Assembly: GCA_041398825.1 (NCBI GenBank)
Contig: JAWKTX010000003.1
Coordinates: 1-64,000 of the forward strand
Origin: Planctomycetaceae bacterium
GTDB taxonomy: Bacteria; Planctomycetota; Planctomycetia; Planctomycetales; Planctomycetaceae
Reading direction: 5' to 3'
Length of the DNA: 64,000 nucleotides
Both the position numbers and the translations under genes were made by a program. The notes under the pieces are model-generated. The model worked only from the letters and a program-made list of their open reading frames with translations. It was not told the origin of the DNA and did not search any database. Shown piece after piece: positions 25,167 to 34,293 of this stretch; position 1 is the stretch's first letter; each line of letters opens with the position of its first letter.

Positions 25167-27407
25167 ATGTATGTTCAACCAATCACAATCCGTTGGCGCT
25201 GGGTGTTTGCCGGACTGGCTGGGGTCGTCGCATCTGCCGGAGTTCTGATGGCCGTCCATGGTTTCCAGGTTCATCGGATCAGGACACGACTGTTGAACGA
25301 CGCGCGGGCATTCGCGGCTCAGGGCAGCGTTTCGGATGCAACTCAGTGCTACTCAACTCATCTTGCACTTGGATCCTGCGGAATAGAGCCTCTTCAGGAA
25401 TACGCCAGCCTTATTCTGGCCGAATCATCTGATGCTGCCTCTCTGTCGACGGCTATGGGATTGCTGGAGGCAGCTTTGCAACAGGGCTGCAATGATCCGG
25501 AAACCCGAATGCAGTACGTCAGGACGGCCTTCCAGCTGGGCCACTTTCAATCGGCAATGGCCGAGCTTCGCAGAATGCAGGGGGACCTGTCAACCAGCGA
25601 ACAGGTTACGATTCTGGGCACCTGTCATGCACAATTATCAGAGGTGGAACCGGCCCGCGAAGCGTTTCAAACAGCCCTGGAAATTGATGAACAAAATGTA
25701 AACGCGTGGCATGGACTTATTCAGATTGCAGAACAGGAAGAAGGCACAGAAGCTGCGCTGCAACTCGCTGAAAAGATGCGGCGAAATCGACCGGCAGAAG
25801 CCGAAGTCGCGAGAGCATGGTTGTTGCTGAATTCAAATCAAATTCGCGACGCCGGGCAGGCGTTTTACCGGGCGAGTCAGCTGGATCCCGGTGATCCGGA
25901 TCGAATCAAAGATCTGGCCGAATTCATTTTTCGGACGAATCCTGTCCTGACTCCGGATGTACGGCACATGGCAGAATACTGCTACGCTCAACTTTCGAAG
26001 TTGTCGTTAGAAGATACCTACAGGAAGGCGGCCCTCCTCGGGGATCTGGCGCAGCGACTGGAGCAGCCTGACGCAGCAGCACGCTGGTACCGTCAGTGTC
26101 TGGAGTTGCGTTCAAATGATGAATTTGCAACTGGTCGTCTGGCAGAAGTACTGATTTCAATCGGGCAGAATGACGCTGCAACCGAGCTGGTTGACGCACT
26201 GCCGGATAACAGCAAACACAAGTTACTGAGGTCAATTCTCCACGCACGAATTCTGAAGGCACAGGGGCAAACAGACTCCGCAATTCTTCTTCTGCAGGAT
26301 GCCGAGAAATACGCAGGGCACGAATTCGTGCGAAGGAAATGTCTGGTCGAGCTTACGGAACTGCTGCTGGAGACGAATCAGCCAGAGCTGGCCATGCAGA
26401 CGGCCAGTCATTTGCTCATGAATTCCGGGGAAGCAGACGAGGCTCGCGTATGGTTGATTCGTGCTCAGGCGGCTGCCGGAATATTTGAAGATGCTGTTTC
26501 CGGTTTGCTGAAGATTCAGGATTCTGCCGGATTCTTGCCCTCACTTGTTACCGAGGTTTCGACGGCAGCAAGCCGACAGGGACGCGATGGTGATCTGGAT
26601 GCGATCGTGGATTCTGTCAATGGCCAATCGTTTCAGTCATTACTTCGCTCATTGTTTGCGACAGCCCGGCTGGTTTCGAAGGGAAGGGTTACTGAAGGTC
26701 AGCAGGTTCTGGCTCGCGCTGTGGTTATGGAACCGGGGGAAATGGTCTATTGGGACTACCTCAGACAACTGAAACAAGATTCGTCGGACACACCATCATC
26801 CATTGACGAGCATCAGGAGAGGGGCGTCAGAACCAGCCTGAAGAATCGGGCTCCCGACCTCAATGTGGATTTCGATTTCGAATTGAATGCTGCTGAAAAA
26901 GTCTGGAGGGAGCATCCCGATGATGAATCCTCCGTACGCCGTGTCCTGACACTGCTGTCATGGAGCGATCAGGCTCGGCGGGATCTGGTCGATCCCGCTA
27001 TTCAGATTGTGAATGATCACCCCGCGGATGCTTCTGCTTATCATTTGTTGAGCATTGCTCTCCGCCTGTCAGAAAGGTATGACGATGCGATCCTCTATGA
27101 AGCAGCGGCCTATTCACTGGATCAGAGGCCGGAATTCCTGATCCATGCGGCATGCACACGATGCAAAGCAGGCTGGCGCGAGGAAGCGACCGAATCGTTG
27201 AAGCTCTGTTTGAGAGCCGTAGACGATCCGGAGGATCTCAGCATCCACGATCGCCGGTTGCTTGAACAGCTGCAGAGCACCCTGTTGCCGACACTGGAGA
27301 TCGCATCTGTTCATGCTGCGTCGTCTTCCGGCTTCGATCGCGTGAATGGGGAACCGATTTCGGGTGAGGTCCCGGGATCCGAGCACACGGTCCAAACCGT
27401 ACCGTGA
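25167..27407 (+). CDS. Membrane-anchored TPR protein of the exosortase cluster
   Basis: The ATG at 25167 is chosen because the earlier in-frame GTG at 25131 lies in the palindromic element. The 746-residue product has an N-terminal helix (about residues 10-30, WVFAGLAGVVASAGVLMAV), then TPR-like repeats to the end: LLEAALQQGCNDPETRMQYV, GTCHAQLSEVEPAREAFQTA, ARAWLLLNSNQIRDAGQAFY, WYRQCLELRSNDEFATGRLA. TPR proteins of this layout, the PrsT-type family, accompany exosortases in other phyla and are thought to be scaffolds for polymer export. It is probably tethered on the outside of the inner membrane. No other exopolysaccharide gene is nearby. Confidence 0.82.
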   Translation: MYVQPITIRWRWVFAGLAGVVASAGVLMAVHGFQVHRIRTRLLNDARAFAAQGSVSDATQCYSTHLALGSCGIEPLQEYASLILAESSDAASLSTAMGLLEAALQQGCNDPETRMQYVRTAFQLGHFQSAMAELRRMQGDLSTSEQVTILGTCHAQLSEVEPAREAFQTALEIDEQNVNAWHGLIQIAEQEEGTEAALQLAEKMRRNRPAEAEVARAWLLLNSNQIRDAGQAFYRASQLDPGDPDRIKDLAEFIFRTNPVLTPDVRHMAEYCYAQLSKLSLEDTYRKAALLGDLAQRLEQPDAAARWYRQCLELRSNDEFATGRLAEVLISIGQNDAATELVDALPDNSKHKLLRSILHARILKAQGQTDSAILLLQDAEKYAGHEFVRRKCLVELTELLLETNQPELAMQTASHLLMNSGEADEARVWLIRAQAAAGIFEDAVSGLLKIQDSAGFLPSLVTEVSTAASRQGRDGDLDAIVDSVNGQSFQSLLRSLFATARLVSKGRVTEGQQVLARAVVMEPGEMVYWDYLRQLKQDSSDTPSSIDEHQERGVRTSLKNRAPDLNVDFDFELNAAEKVWREHPDDESSVRRVLTLLSWSDQARRDLVDPAIQIVNDHPADASAYHLLSIALRLSERYDDAILYEAAAYSLDQRPEFLIHAACTRCKAGWREEATESLKLCLRAVDDPEDLSIHDRRLLEQLQSTLLPTLEIASVHAASSSGFDRVNGEPISGEVPGSEHTVQTVP

Positions 27408-27658
27408 ACGTCGATTGAGTTTCCCACATTCGGCACGATTCCGCTTCGTCCACGGCTTTACGGATGGGACTTTGCGCTGATCCTGGCCCTCTCTACAATC
27501 CCCGAACTCCCGGCGGGAATCCTTTGTCTCGGAACTGCGACGACCAGTCTCCATTGCCCGATACACAAAGGTTCTCATGACGCGTGGCGAATGTCGGGAC
27601 GGGTCATGAATTACATCACTTGGGTCATAAAATCATTTCAGACAGGAAACAGGACAAG

Positions 27659-29126
27659 ATGAGCCGCTCGATGGACAAGATCGTCGCGTTGTGCAAACGC
27701 CGGGGATTTATCTTCCAGAACTCCGAGATCTACGGCGGCCAGAATGGATTCTGGGATTATGGTCCACTGGGCACAGAGCTCAAAAGAAACGTTCGGGATG
27801 TCTGGTACCACGATATGGTCCAGGCTCATAACGAGCTGCTGCAGCCTGCTGGCGCACCAACAACTTATCAAATGGTCGGACTGGAATCGTCCATCATCAT
27901 GCATCCGCAGGTTTGGAAGTGTTCCGGACACTACGACCTGTTTCATGACATGATGGTCGACTGCCACGCCTGTAAAGGCCGATTTCGACAGGACCATATG
28001 GTCAGCACGCCTTGCCCGCAAAAGCCAAGCAAGATGGTGGGCGAACACACGGGTTGTCAATTAACCGAACCAAGAGAGTTTAACCTGATGATGAAAACCA
28101 TCATCGGAGCGCTCGGAACGGAGGACGATGCGGCGTTTCTGCGGCCAGAGACCGCTCAGGGCATTTTCGTCAATTTCAAAAACGTTGTGGACAGCAGCCG
28201 CGTAAAGATTCCGTTTGGAATCTGTCAGGTCGGCAAGAGCTTCCGTAATGAGATCACGCCTCCTGTGTCTTCACATTCCGATCGCGTGAGTTCGAACAGA
28301 TGGAAATCGAGTTCTTCTGTCACCCGGACCAGTCCCGTGACTGGTACACCTACTGGCGCAGAACCGTCGCTATAACTGGTACCTGAACCTGGGAGTCAGC
28401 AGGGATCGAATCATTCTGCGAGACCATCATCCTGACGAACTCGCTCATTATTCTGTTGGCACCGCTGATATTGAGTATGCCTTCCCGTTCCTTGACGATG
28501 GCGAGTATGGCGAACTGGAAGGGATTGCTCACCGAGGCGACTTCGATTTGCGATCTCACCAGGAAGGCAAGCTGGTTAAGAATGCTGCGGGTGAACTGGA
28601 AGTTGAAAAACTGCCTGATGGTTCACCAAAGCATCGTGGCAGCGGCAAAGATCTGACATACTTTGATGATCAGATCCGCGAGCGTTTCCTGCCGCACGTG
28701 ATCGAACCTTCAGCCGGGGCTGACCGAGCAACCCTTGCTTTTATCTGTGAGGCGTATCACGAAGATCAGCAGCCTGACGAGAAAGGCGTCATGCAGGAAC
28801 GACTTGTCATGAAGTTTCATCCGCGTATCGCACCAGTCAAAGCAGCCGTCTTCCCATTGATCAAGAAGGAAGGCATGCCTGAAAAGGCCGCTGAAATCTT
28901 TGGAAACCTGAAAGCGGCCGGTCTGAACGTTCAGTACGACCAGCAGGGAGCGATCGGCCGCCGCTATCGACGGCAGGATGAAATCGGGACGCCATTCTGC
29001 ATCACGGTCGATGGTGATACTGCGACTGACAAGTGTGTGACCGTCCGTGACCGGGACAGTCTGCAACAGGAACGAATCCCCGTCGACCGCGTGGTTGACG
29101 AGATTACAGCTCGCCTGAAGGCGTGA
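27659..29126 (+). pseudogene. glyQS: Glycyl-tRNA synthetase, two frame changes
   Basis: The single-chain class II enzyme charges tRNA-Gly. From 27659 (AGGAAACAGGAC upstream) the frame reads the catalytic domain: RGFIFQNSEIYGGQNGFWDY, FLRPETAQGIFVNFKN, KIPFGICQVGKSFRNEITP. It then leaves frame at about 28262-28272. The next ~100 bp read correctly in a second register (FTFRSREFEQMEIEFFCHPD, then DWYTYW). From about 28362 the third register reads NWYLNLGVSRDRIILREH, then GTADIEYAFPF and the anticodon-binding domain through KFHPRIAPVKAAVFPL to 29126. All conserved blocks are present, so the gene looks freshly broken or wrongly assembled. Being essential, it needs either a second copy or corrected sequence. 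Confidence 0.85.
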
Positions 29127-29170
29127 CGCCTCTGCCGCTTTTGCGAGGCTTCGATCCCGCGCGAATCTTC

Positions 29171-29201
29171 CGCTGTGCCAGCATCTCTGCGTGGCACAGC
29201 G
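29171..29201 (+). terminator. Perfect 10-bp hairpin 3' of the glycyl-tRNA synthetase gene
   Basis: CGCTGTGCCA pairs perfectly with TGGCACAGCG around an 11-base loop, 44 bp beyond the stop. It lacks a T-run, so it may act as a 3'-end hairpin for the plus-strand gene. Confidence 0.5.
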
Positions 29202-29214
29202 GGGGAAAGACGGC

Positions 29215-29274
29215 GAAGGAGACGACGGTGAAGGAGACGACGGTGAAGGAGACGACGGTGAAGGAGACGACGGT
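29215..29274. repeat. 15-bp tandem repeat, four units
   Basis: GAAGGAGACGACGGT is repeated four times without a mismatch, with degenerate half-units on both sides. It lies between the convergent glycyl-tRNA synthetase and trpA genes and is not inside a supported gene. The 15-bp period keeps a reading frame, but no gene frame uses it. Confidence 0.9.
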
Positions 29275-29298
29275 GAAGTTACCGCTGTTGGGCGGCCG

Positions 29299-30123
29299 TC
29301 AGACCCCGGTCGCCAGCGATGGCGAAGCCGATTGAACGGCTCGAACCATGTCTTCAGCAAAAGCTTTTACAGCAACCGCTGCGTCCTTTGCGTTGGCAGC
29401 CTCCGCCGCTTTGCGGACCACCGCCGATCCGACGATGACACCGTCGGCAACACCCTGCAGCGACGGAACCTGATCAGGACTTGCGATGCCGAATCCCACG
29501 GCGAGCGGCAAAGTCGTTTGTTTGCGTAATTGCTGCAGCTGTACAGACAGTTCGGCAGGCAGTTCATTGCGAACGCCGGTTGTTCCTGCCACTGAAATGC
29601 GGTACACAAAGCCGCGTGATGCAGCGAGAATCTCGGCCACGCGTTCCGGTGCCGTCGTTGGAGCGACCAGCTGCACTGTGTCCAGATCATAGCTGGCGGC
29701 CAGTTCGTCCATTTCGCGGGCTTCTTCGGCAGGAAGATCGGGGATAATCAGTCCACTGAATCCAGCTTCGGCGGCCCGCTTTGCAAACGCATTGACACCG
29801 TATCGAAAGATGATGGCGTAGGAAACCATGGCCAGAATTGGTGGCATGGACTGGTCACGCAGCGTGTCCATCATTTCGAAGATGCCATTGACGGTGACGC
29901 CATTCTCCAAGGCGCGAGTGTAAGAAGCCTGAATAACGGGACCATCTGCAATTGGGTCGCTGTACGGGAAACCAAGCTCAATCATGTCGACTTCGGCATC
30001 TCGGAGTGCAAGCAGCACTTCTCGGGTCGTCGTCAGATCGGGGTCTCCGGCAGTGGCAAAAGGCATGAATGTCATGCGGTTGGCGGACAATGCCGTGTGG
30101 AATGCATCATTGATTCGAGACAT
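29299..30123 (-). CDS. trpA: Tryptophan synthase alpha subunit
   Basis: The 274-residue protein cleaves indole-3-glycerol phosphate to indole and glyceraldehyde-3-phosphate, as the alpha part of the TrpAB complex in the cytoplasm. The catalytic residues Glu49 (MIELGFPYSDP) and Asp60 (PIADGP) are present. So are the loop LPAEEAREM, the phosphate-binding VGFGIASPDQV and the end GVIVGSAVV. Length is normal. No trpB or other trp gene lies in the window, so the trp genes are dispersed. The start ATG at 30123 begins MSRINDAFHTALSANR, as in relatives. Confidence 0.96.
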   Translation of the reverse strand: MSRINDAFHTALSANRMTFMPFATAGDPDLTTTREVLLALRDAEVDMIELGFPYSDPIADGPVIQASYTRALENGVTVNGIFEMMDTLRDQSMPPILAMVSYAIIFRYGVNAFAKRAAEAGFSGLIIPDLPAEEAREMDELAASYDLDTVQLVAPTTAPERVAEILAASRGFVYRISVAGTTGVRNELPAELSVQLQQLRKQTTLPLAVGFGIASPDQVPSLQGVADGVIVGSAVVRKAAEAANAKDAAVAVKAFAEDMVRAVQSASPSLATGV

Positions 30124-30127
30124 AACG

Positions 30128-30373
30128 TTAGGATCCGATTAGGTGCATTTGAAATCGCTCGATCACACTTCGTTCGCGTCGCCGGAGTACCGGTCTGCGA
30201 ACGACAGGGGAAAAGAAACGAACAATGCCGGAATGGCGAGTGATTCCCGCCTGTATGAGTGGGTCGTTTTGAAGGCGTTGTACCAATTGGCGTGGAGCCA
30301 TAAACATTCGGTTTCGAGCGTATTCGTGCGCAAAACGCTCGGGATTTGTAATCCTTGCCGACGTTCCGGCCAA
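30128..30373 (-). CDS. Doubtful small basic protein upstream of trpA
   Basis: An 81-codon frame ends four bases before the trpA start, on the same strand. The product is basic and lacks a recognised domain (ERFAHEYARNRMFMAPRQLV, ITRHSGIVRFFSPVVRRPVL). The close spacing to trpA is compatible with an operon, but nothing else supports coding. Confidence 0.35.
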   Translation of the reverse strand: MAGTSARITNPERFAHEYARNRMFMAPRQLVQRLQNDPLIQAGITRHSGIVRFFSPVVRRPVLRRRERSVIERFQMHLIGS

Positions 30374-30679
30374 CTGTAAGGCTCAATTCCCCGTGAACTT
30401 CTTACGACAATCTGCTGAAGTTGCTGAATTTTTCAGCAGGAACCATTCGGTTCTGGTTTGCTGGTGTCCCGTAAATTGTGGCTACAGGCGTTCGCCAGGC
30501 TTGTCTGATCGTGTTTGCGACGGCAGAATGATTCTTGACGCTTTGGCGCTCAAACCGGTTGACTCAGCGATCATTGCTCTTTCCCGCCTTCGTGTTCTGG
30601 AGCGGAGAATCGTCAGGATTCGTCCGATTCACCAAACCTCCGAACTTCGGACAACGCCCTGTGGTAACAGGATCCCGCC
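30374..30679. other. Intergenic, no gene seen
   Basis: About 300 bp between divergent genes. It should hold the promoters of the trpA unit and of the TPR-peroxiredoxin gene, but I see no clear hexamer pair. Confidence 0.4.
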
Positions 30680-33145
30680 ATGTATTTTCGTTCCATGATG
30701 TCTCGTAAAATGCAGAGTGCTGCAAGTCTGCTGCTTTCAGGTCTGCTGATAATCGCTTCGACGACAGTTCCGATTGCAGCGGCAGACGAAAAGGTCCCGG
30801 ACAACCAAACCCCGCCGTCCGCGACCGCAGCCGAATCTCAGGATGGGGACACCACAAAGGCCCCGGCACCCGCTGAGAATCCGGATCCTGCAGCAAAGGC
30901 GTCCGAGGATTCTCTGCCTGAAGGGCATTCCGTTCACGGCGAGGTCTTCAACGACGGGCCGCGGCAGGCTGCTTACCTGATGGACGGGATGGGAATTGTT
31001 CACTTTCCAGTGACAACCGCCAGCGATGAGGCTCGCAGGTTTCTGGAGCAGGGCGTCGCTCAACTTCACGGATTCTGGTACTTCGAATCCGAGCGTTCGT
31101 TTCGGCAGGCTGCCATGCTCGATCCGGATTGCGCGATCGCGTACTGGGGCATGGCGATGTCGAATCGTAAGAATGCAGACCGAGCGAAGGGATTCATCAA
31201 GGAGGCGATGGCGCGAAAAGATAAGGCAAGCCGACGTGAACGTCTCTATATCGAAGCGTTCGATCGCTTCATCAATGCCAAGTCCGGATCAGAAGACGAA
31301 AAACGAGACCGGTGCGAGCGATACATCAGCGATCTTGAGTCACTGTTGTTTGAGTTTCCGGATGACATCGAAGCAAAAGCATTCATGACGGAATTCTTCT
31401 GGTCATCACGAAGCGATGGTCTGAAGACTGTCTCTTATCTGACGATCGATGCCATGATTCAGGATGTTCTGGATGTTGAGCCACTGCACCCGGTTCACCA
31501 CTATCGCATTCACCTGTGGGACGGCAAGAAGCCGGAGAAGGCGCTGGAATCAGCAGCCCGCGGGGGACTTGCGGCTCCCGGGATTGCCCATATGTGGCAC
31601 ATGCCGGGCCACATCTATTCTCGACTAAAGCGATACCACGATGCCGTCTATCAACAGGAAGCGTCCGCTCGAGTGGACCATGCCCACATGATGAAGGACC
31701 TGGTTCTTCCGGACCAGATTCACAACTTTGCTCACAACAACGAATGGTGTATTCGCAATCTGATCTACATCGGTCGCGTTCATGATGCCATTGCCCTGGC
31801 GCAAAACATGATGTCGATGCCTCGGCACCCAAAGTATAACCACATCGACAAATCAGGCAGCTACAAGTACGGTCGGCAACGATTGATTCAGGTCCTGAGA
31901 ACCTACGCAATGCACGAGCAGATTCTGGCGTTAAAAGATACGCCATGGCTGGAGAATACCGGAAGCGAAACAGAAGACCTGGCAAGAGATCGTGCTGTCG
32001 GAGCAGCTTTCGCCGCGACTGGTCAAAAAGATCAGGCCCTTGCCATCGTGCAGGCATTAACGGCCCAGCACGAAAAGATAACTGCGGAAAAGAATTCCGC
32101 CGGCGACAAAGCAGAGAAGGAAGCAAAGGACGCCAAAAAGGATGAGAAGGCCGTCGCGAAAGCTCGCAAAGACGCCATGAACAAGTTCAGTGGCCGTCTG
32201 AATGAAGTTCAGCGGGCACTGGATGAAATTGATGGGCGACTTGCAGCCGGTGAAGGCCGTTTTGATGATGCCCTGCAACTGCTGAAAAAAGCGAACGGAA
32301 CGTCTGTCGAAGAACAAGTTGCAGTGATGGTCTCCGCAGGTAAAGTTGATGATGCAATCAAGAAAATTGCGGACCGTGTTCGCACAAGTAAAGGTGAAGT
32401 TCTTCCGCTGGCGGCACAGGTCGAAACACTTTGGAACGCTGACAGGAAGGATGAAGCTCGAAAGGCGTTCGAGCAGTTGAGGGAGATTTCGGCAACAATT
32501 GATCTGGATATTCCATGCTTCTCGCGGCTTTCTCCCATCGCACAGCAACTGGGGTTTGAAGCTGACTGGCGTGTCGATCAAAAGTTCGCGGATGATATCG
32601 GAGCCAGACCAAACCTTGATTCCCTGGGGCCGTTCCGCTGGCAGCCTGTGACGGCTCCACAATGGTCGCTTCGGGATATGGAGGACAAGACTCGGTCATT
32701 GTCAGACTACCGAGAACGCCCTCTGATCGTCATCTTCTATCTTGGCTACGGATGCCTGCATTGTGCTGAGCAGCTTCAGAAGTTTGCTCCCGAATACCAA
32801 AAATTTCAGGAGGCAGGTTTCGATGTGGTTGCCATCAGCACGGACAAGCAGGAAGAGCTGAAGAATGCTCTTGAGAGTTACGAAAAGGGATTTCCGTTTC
32901 CTCTGCTTGCCGACCCTGAAATGGAAGTCTTTCGGAAATACCGTTGCTATGACGACTTTGAGAAGGCAGCTCTGCACGGCACCTTTGTCATTGACCGTCA
33001 GGGGCGAATTCGCTGGCAGGATATCAGCTACGAGCCGTTCATGGACCCGGAATTTGTACTGCGCGAAGCGCAGCGTTTATTGAACGGAGACCCCACGACA
33101 TTGCCGGAATCCGGAGCGTGGCAGGCACAGATTTCGCGAAAGTGA
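30680..33145 (+). CDS. Exported TPR protein with C-terminal thioredoxin/peroxiredoxin domain
   Basis: The 821-residue product has a signal peptide (about residues 1-35), a low-complexity Pro/Ala/Asp linker (36-85), then a helical TPR-like region (FLEQGVAQLHGFWYFESERS, AAMLDPDCAIAYWGMAMSNR, HPVHHYRIHLWD). A lysine/alanine-rich coiled coil (about 470-500) follows. The C-terminal ~150 residues are an AhpC/TSA-type thioredoxin fold: PLIVIFYLGYGCLHCAEQ with the redox pair Cys692 and Cys695, then VVAISTDKQEEL and GTFVIDRQGRIRW. It is presumably an extracytoplasmic thiol-disulfide protein. The alpha/beta hydrolase gene follows 52 bp later and may be co-transcribed. Confidence 0.88.
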   Translation: MYFRSMMSRKMQSAASLLLSGLLIIASTTVPIAAADEKVPDNQTPPSATAAESQDGDTTKAPAPAENPDPAAKASEDSLPEGHSVHGEVFNDGPRQAAYLMDGMGIVHFPVTTASDEARRFLEQGVAQLHGFWYFESERSFRQAAMLDPDCAIAYWGMAMSNRKNADRAKGFIKEAMARKDKASRRERLYIEAFDRFINAKSGSEDEKRDRCERYISDLESLLFEFPDDIEAKAFMTEFFWSSRSDGLKTVSYLTIDAMIQDVLDVEPLHPVHHYRIHLWDGKKPEKALESAARGGLAAPGIAHMWHMPGHIYSRLKRYHDAVYQQEASARVDHAHMMKDLVLPDQIHNFAHNNEWCIRNLIYIGRVHDAIALAQNMMSMPRHPKYNHIDKSGSYKYGRQRLIQVLRTYAMHEQILALKDTPWLENTGSETEDLARDRAVGAAFAATGQKDQALAIVQALTAQHEKITAEKNSAGDKAEKEAKDAKKDEKAVAKARKDAMNKFSGRLNEVQRALDEIDGRLAAGEGRFDDALQLLKKANGTSVEEQVAVMVSAGKVDDAIKKIADRVRTSKGEVLPLAAQVETLWNADRKDEARKAFEQLREISATIDLDIPCFSRLSPIAQQLGFEADWRVDQKFADDIGARPNLDSLGPFRWQPVTAPQWSLRDMEDKTRSLSDYRERPLIVIFYLGYGCLHCAEQLQKFAPEYQKFQEAGFDVVAISTDKQEELKNALESYEKGFPFPLLADPEMEVFRKYRCYDDFEKAALHGTFVIDRQGRIRWQDISYEPFMDPEFVLREAQRLLNGDPTTLPESGAWQAQISRK

Positions 33146-33197
33146 CGGAGCTTTCGATGCGACTTCAAAGCCACATTGCCGAATCGGACAGGCCAGC

Positions 33198-34193
33198 ATG
33201 AGCCGCGAGTTTGATACAGCGTTGAGCCAGCCCATCGGCACGCCCGACGGCATTCGTGGATCGGGGAAATTCGGAACTGTCACGGCCTCCGACGGATACA
33301 AACTGAAATTTCGGCACTGGAAAGCGCAATCACCTCGAGGCATCGTCGTCGCGGTGCACGGTATTCAAAGTCATTCGGGCTGGTATGAATATTCGTCGTG
33401 GCACATGGCGAATGCCGGCTTTGATGTGTATCTCGCGGACCGCAGGGGATCCGGCGTCAATGGCCTTGATCGAGGCCACGCAGATCACGGATTGCGTCTG
33501 GTGAATGATGTTCGAACGCTGATCCGGCACGCGCGAGCAATTTCCGAAGGCAAGGTCTCAGAACCGCGGATGCCACTTTGTCTTGCAGGCATTAGCTGGG
33601 GGGGAAAGATTGCGGCTGCGACGGCCGCTCTGTTCCCGAATGAAATTGATCAACTGGCATTCCTGTACCCTGGGCTGGAGCCGCGTCTGCAACCTTCTTT
33701 CCTGCAGCGGATCCAGTTGCGGGCGGCAAGAGATTTCGACGTTCGCCGCAGACAGGTGCCGGTGCCATTATCCGATCCAACAATGTTTACAGCGAACCCA
33801 TTCTGGCAGCGAGCGATCGCCGCGGACCCGCTTGCGCTGCATACCGTGACGAGTGGTTTCATTAACAGCGGATACCATCTGGATATGATCGTTCGTGAGC
33901 GGTGCAGGCACATCGCACATCCGCTCCTGCTGATGCTGGCGGGGCAGGATCAGATTATCGATAACGATCGCACTCAAAGGCGGATCATGACCTTCTCCTC
34001 AAACTGCATCCATATGCACCGATATCCCCAGGCGCGCCACACACTGGAGTTTGAAGAAAATCGTAATCTGTTCGTCGGACACATTATCGCATGGCTGCGT
34101 GAGCAGACACGTCGCGATTCTTCCGGAGTGACCGCTGATTCCGACCTGCACGAAGGACAGGAGAGTTCATCATCGACGGAACGCCCCTACTGA
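33198..34193 (+). CDS. Alpha/beta hydrolase (monoacylglycerol-lipase-like)
   Basis: The 331-residue protein has the alpha/beta hydrolase pattern: an oxyanion-hole strand VVAVHGIQSHSGWYEY, the lipid-lipase-like segment VYLADRRGSGVNGLDRGHAD, the nucleophile elbow GISWGG with Ser133, an acid in LLMLAGQDQIIDNDR, and His in ARHTLEFEENR. This arrangement is that of lysophospholipase/monoacylglycerol lipase. No signal peptide is seen, so it is probably cytoplasmic. Substrate is not predictable. It follows the TPR-peroxiredoxin gene by 52 bp on the same strand. Confidence 0.88.
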   Translation: MSREFDTALSQPIGTPDGIRGSGKFGTVTASDGYKLKFRHWKAQSPRGIVVAVHGIQSHSGWYEYSSWHMANAGFDVYLADRRGSGVNGLDRGHADHGLRLVNDVRTLIRHARAISEGKVSEPRMPLCLAGISWGGKIAAATAALFPNEIDQLAFLYPGLEPRLQPSFLQRIQLRAARDFDVRRRQVPVPLSDPTMFTANPFWQRAIAADPLALHTVTSGFINSGYHLDMIVRERCRHIAHPLLLMLAGQDQIIDNDRTQRRIMTFSSNCIHMHRYPQARHTLEFEENRNLFVGHIIAWLREQTRRDSSGVTADSDLHEGQESSSSTERPY

Positions 34194-34293
34194 GAACGCA
34201 CACAATAGTACCGTGTCGGCGTGGGACGTCTTTACAAGCGTTTGCCGGTCCTCGATCGGTCGCTGACGCATCGGGTTGTTTTTTAACGGGCTT

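Noticed and set aside
29191..29529. Plus-strand frame over the 15-bp repeat encoding a GDDGE-type repeat protein
   Set aside because: The frame continues antisense into trpA and has no start signal; the repeat is intergenic.
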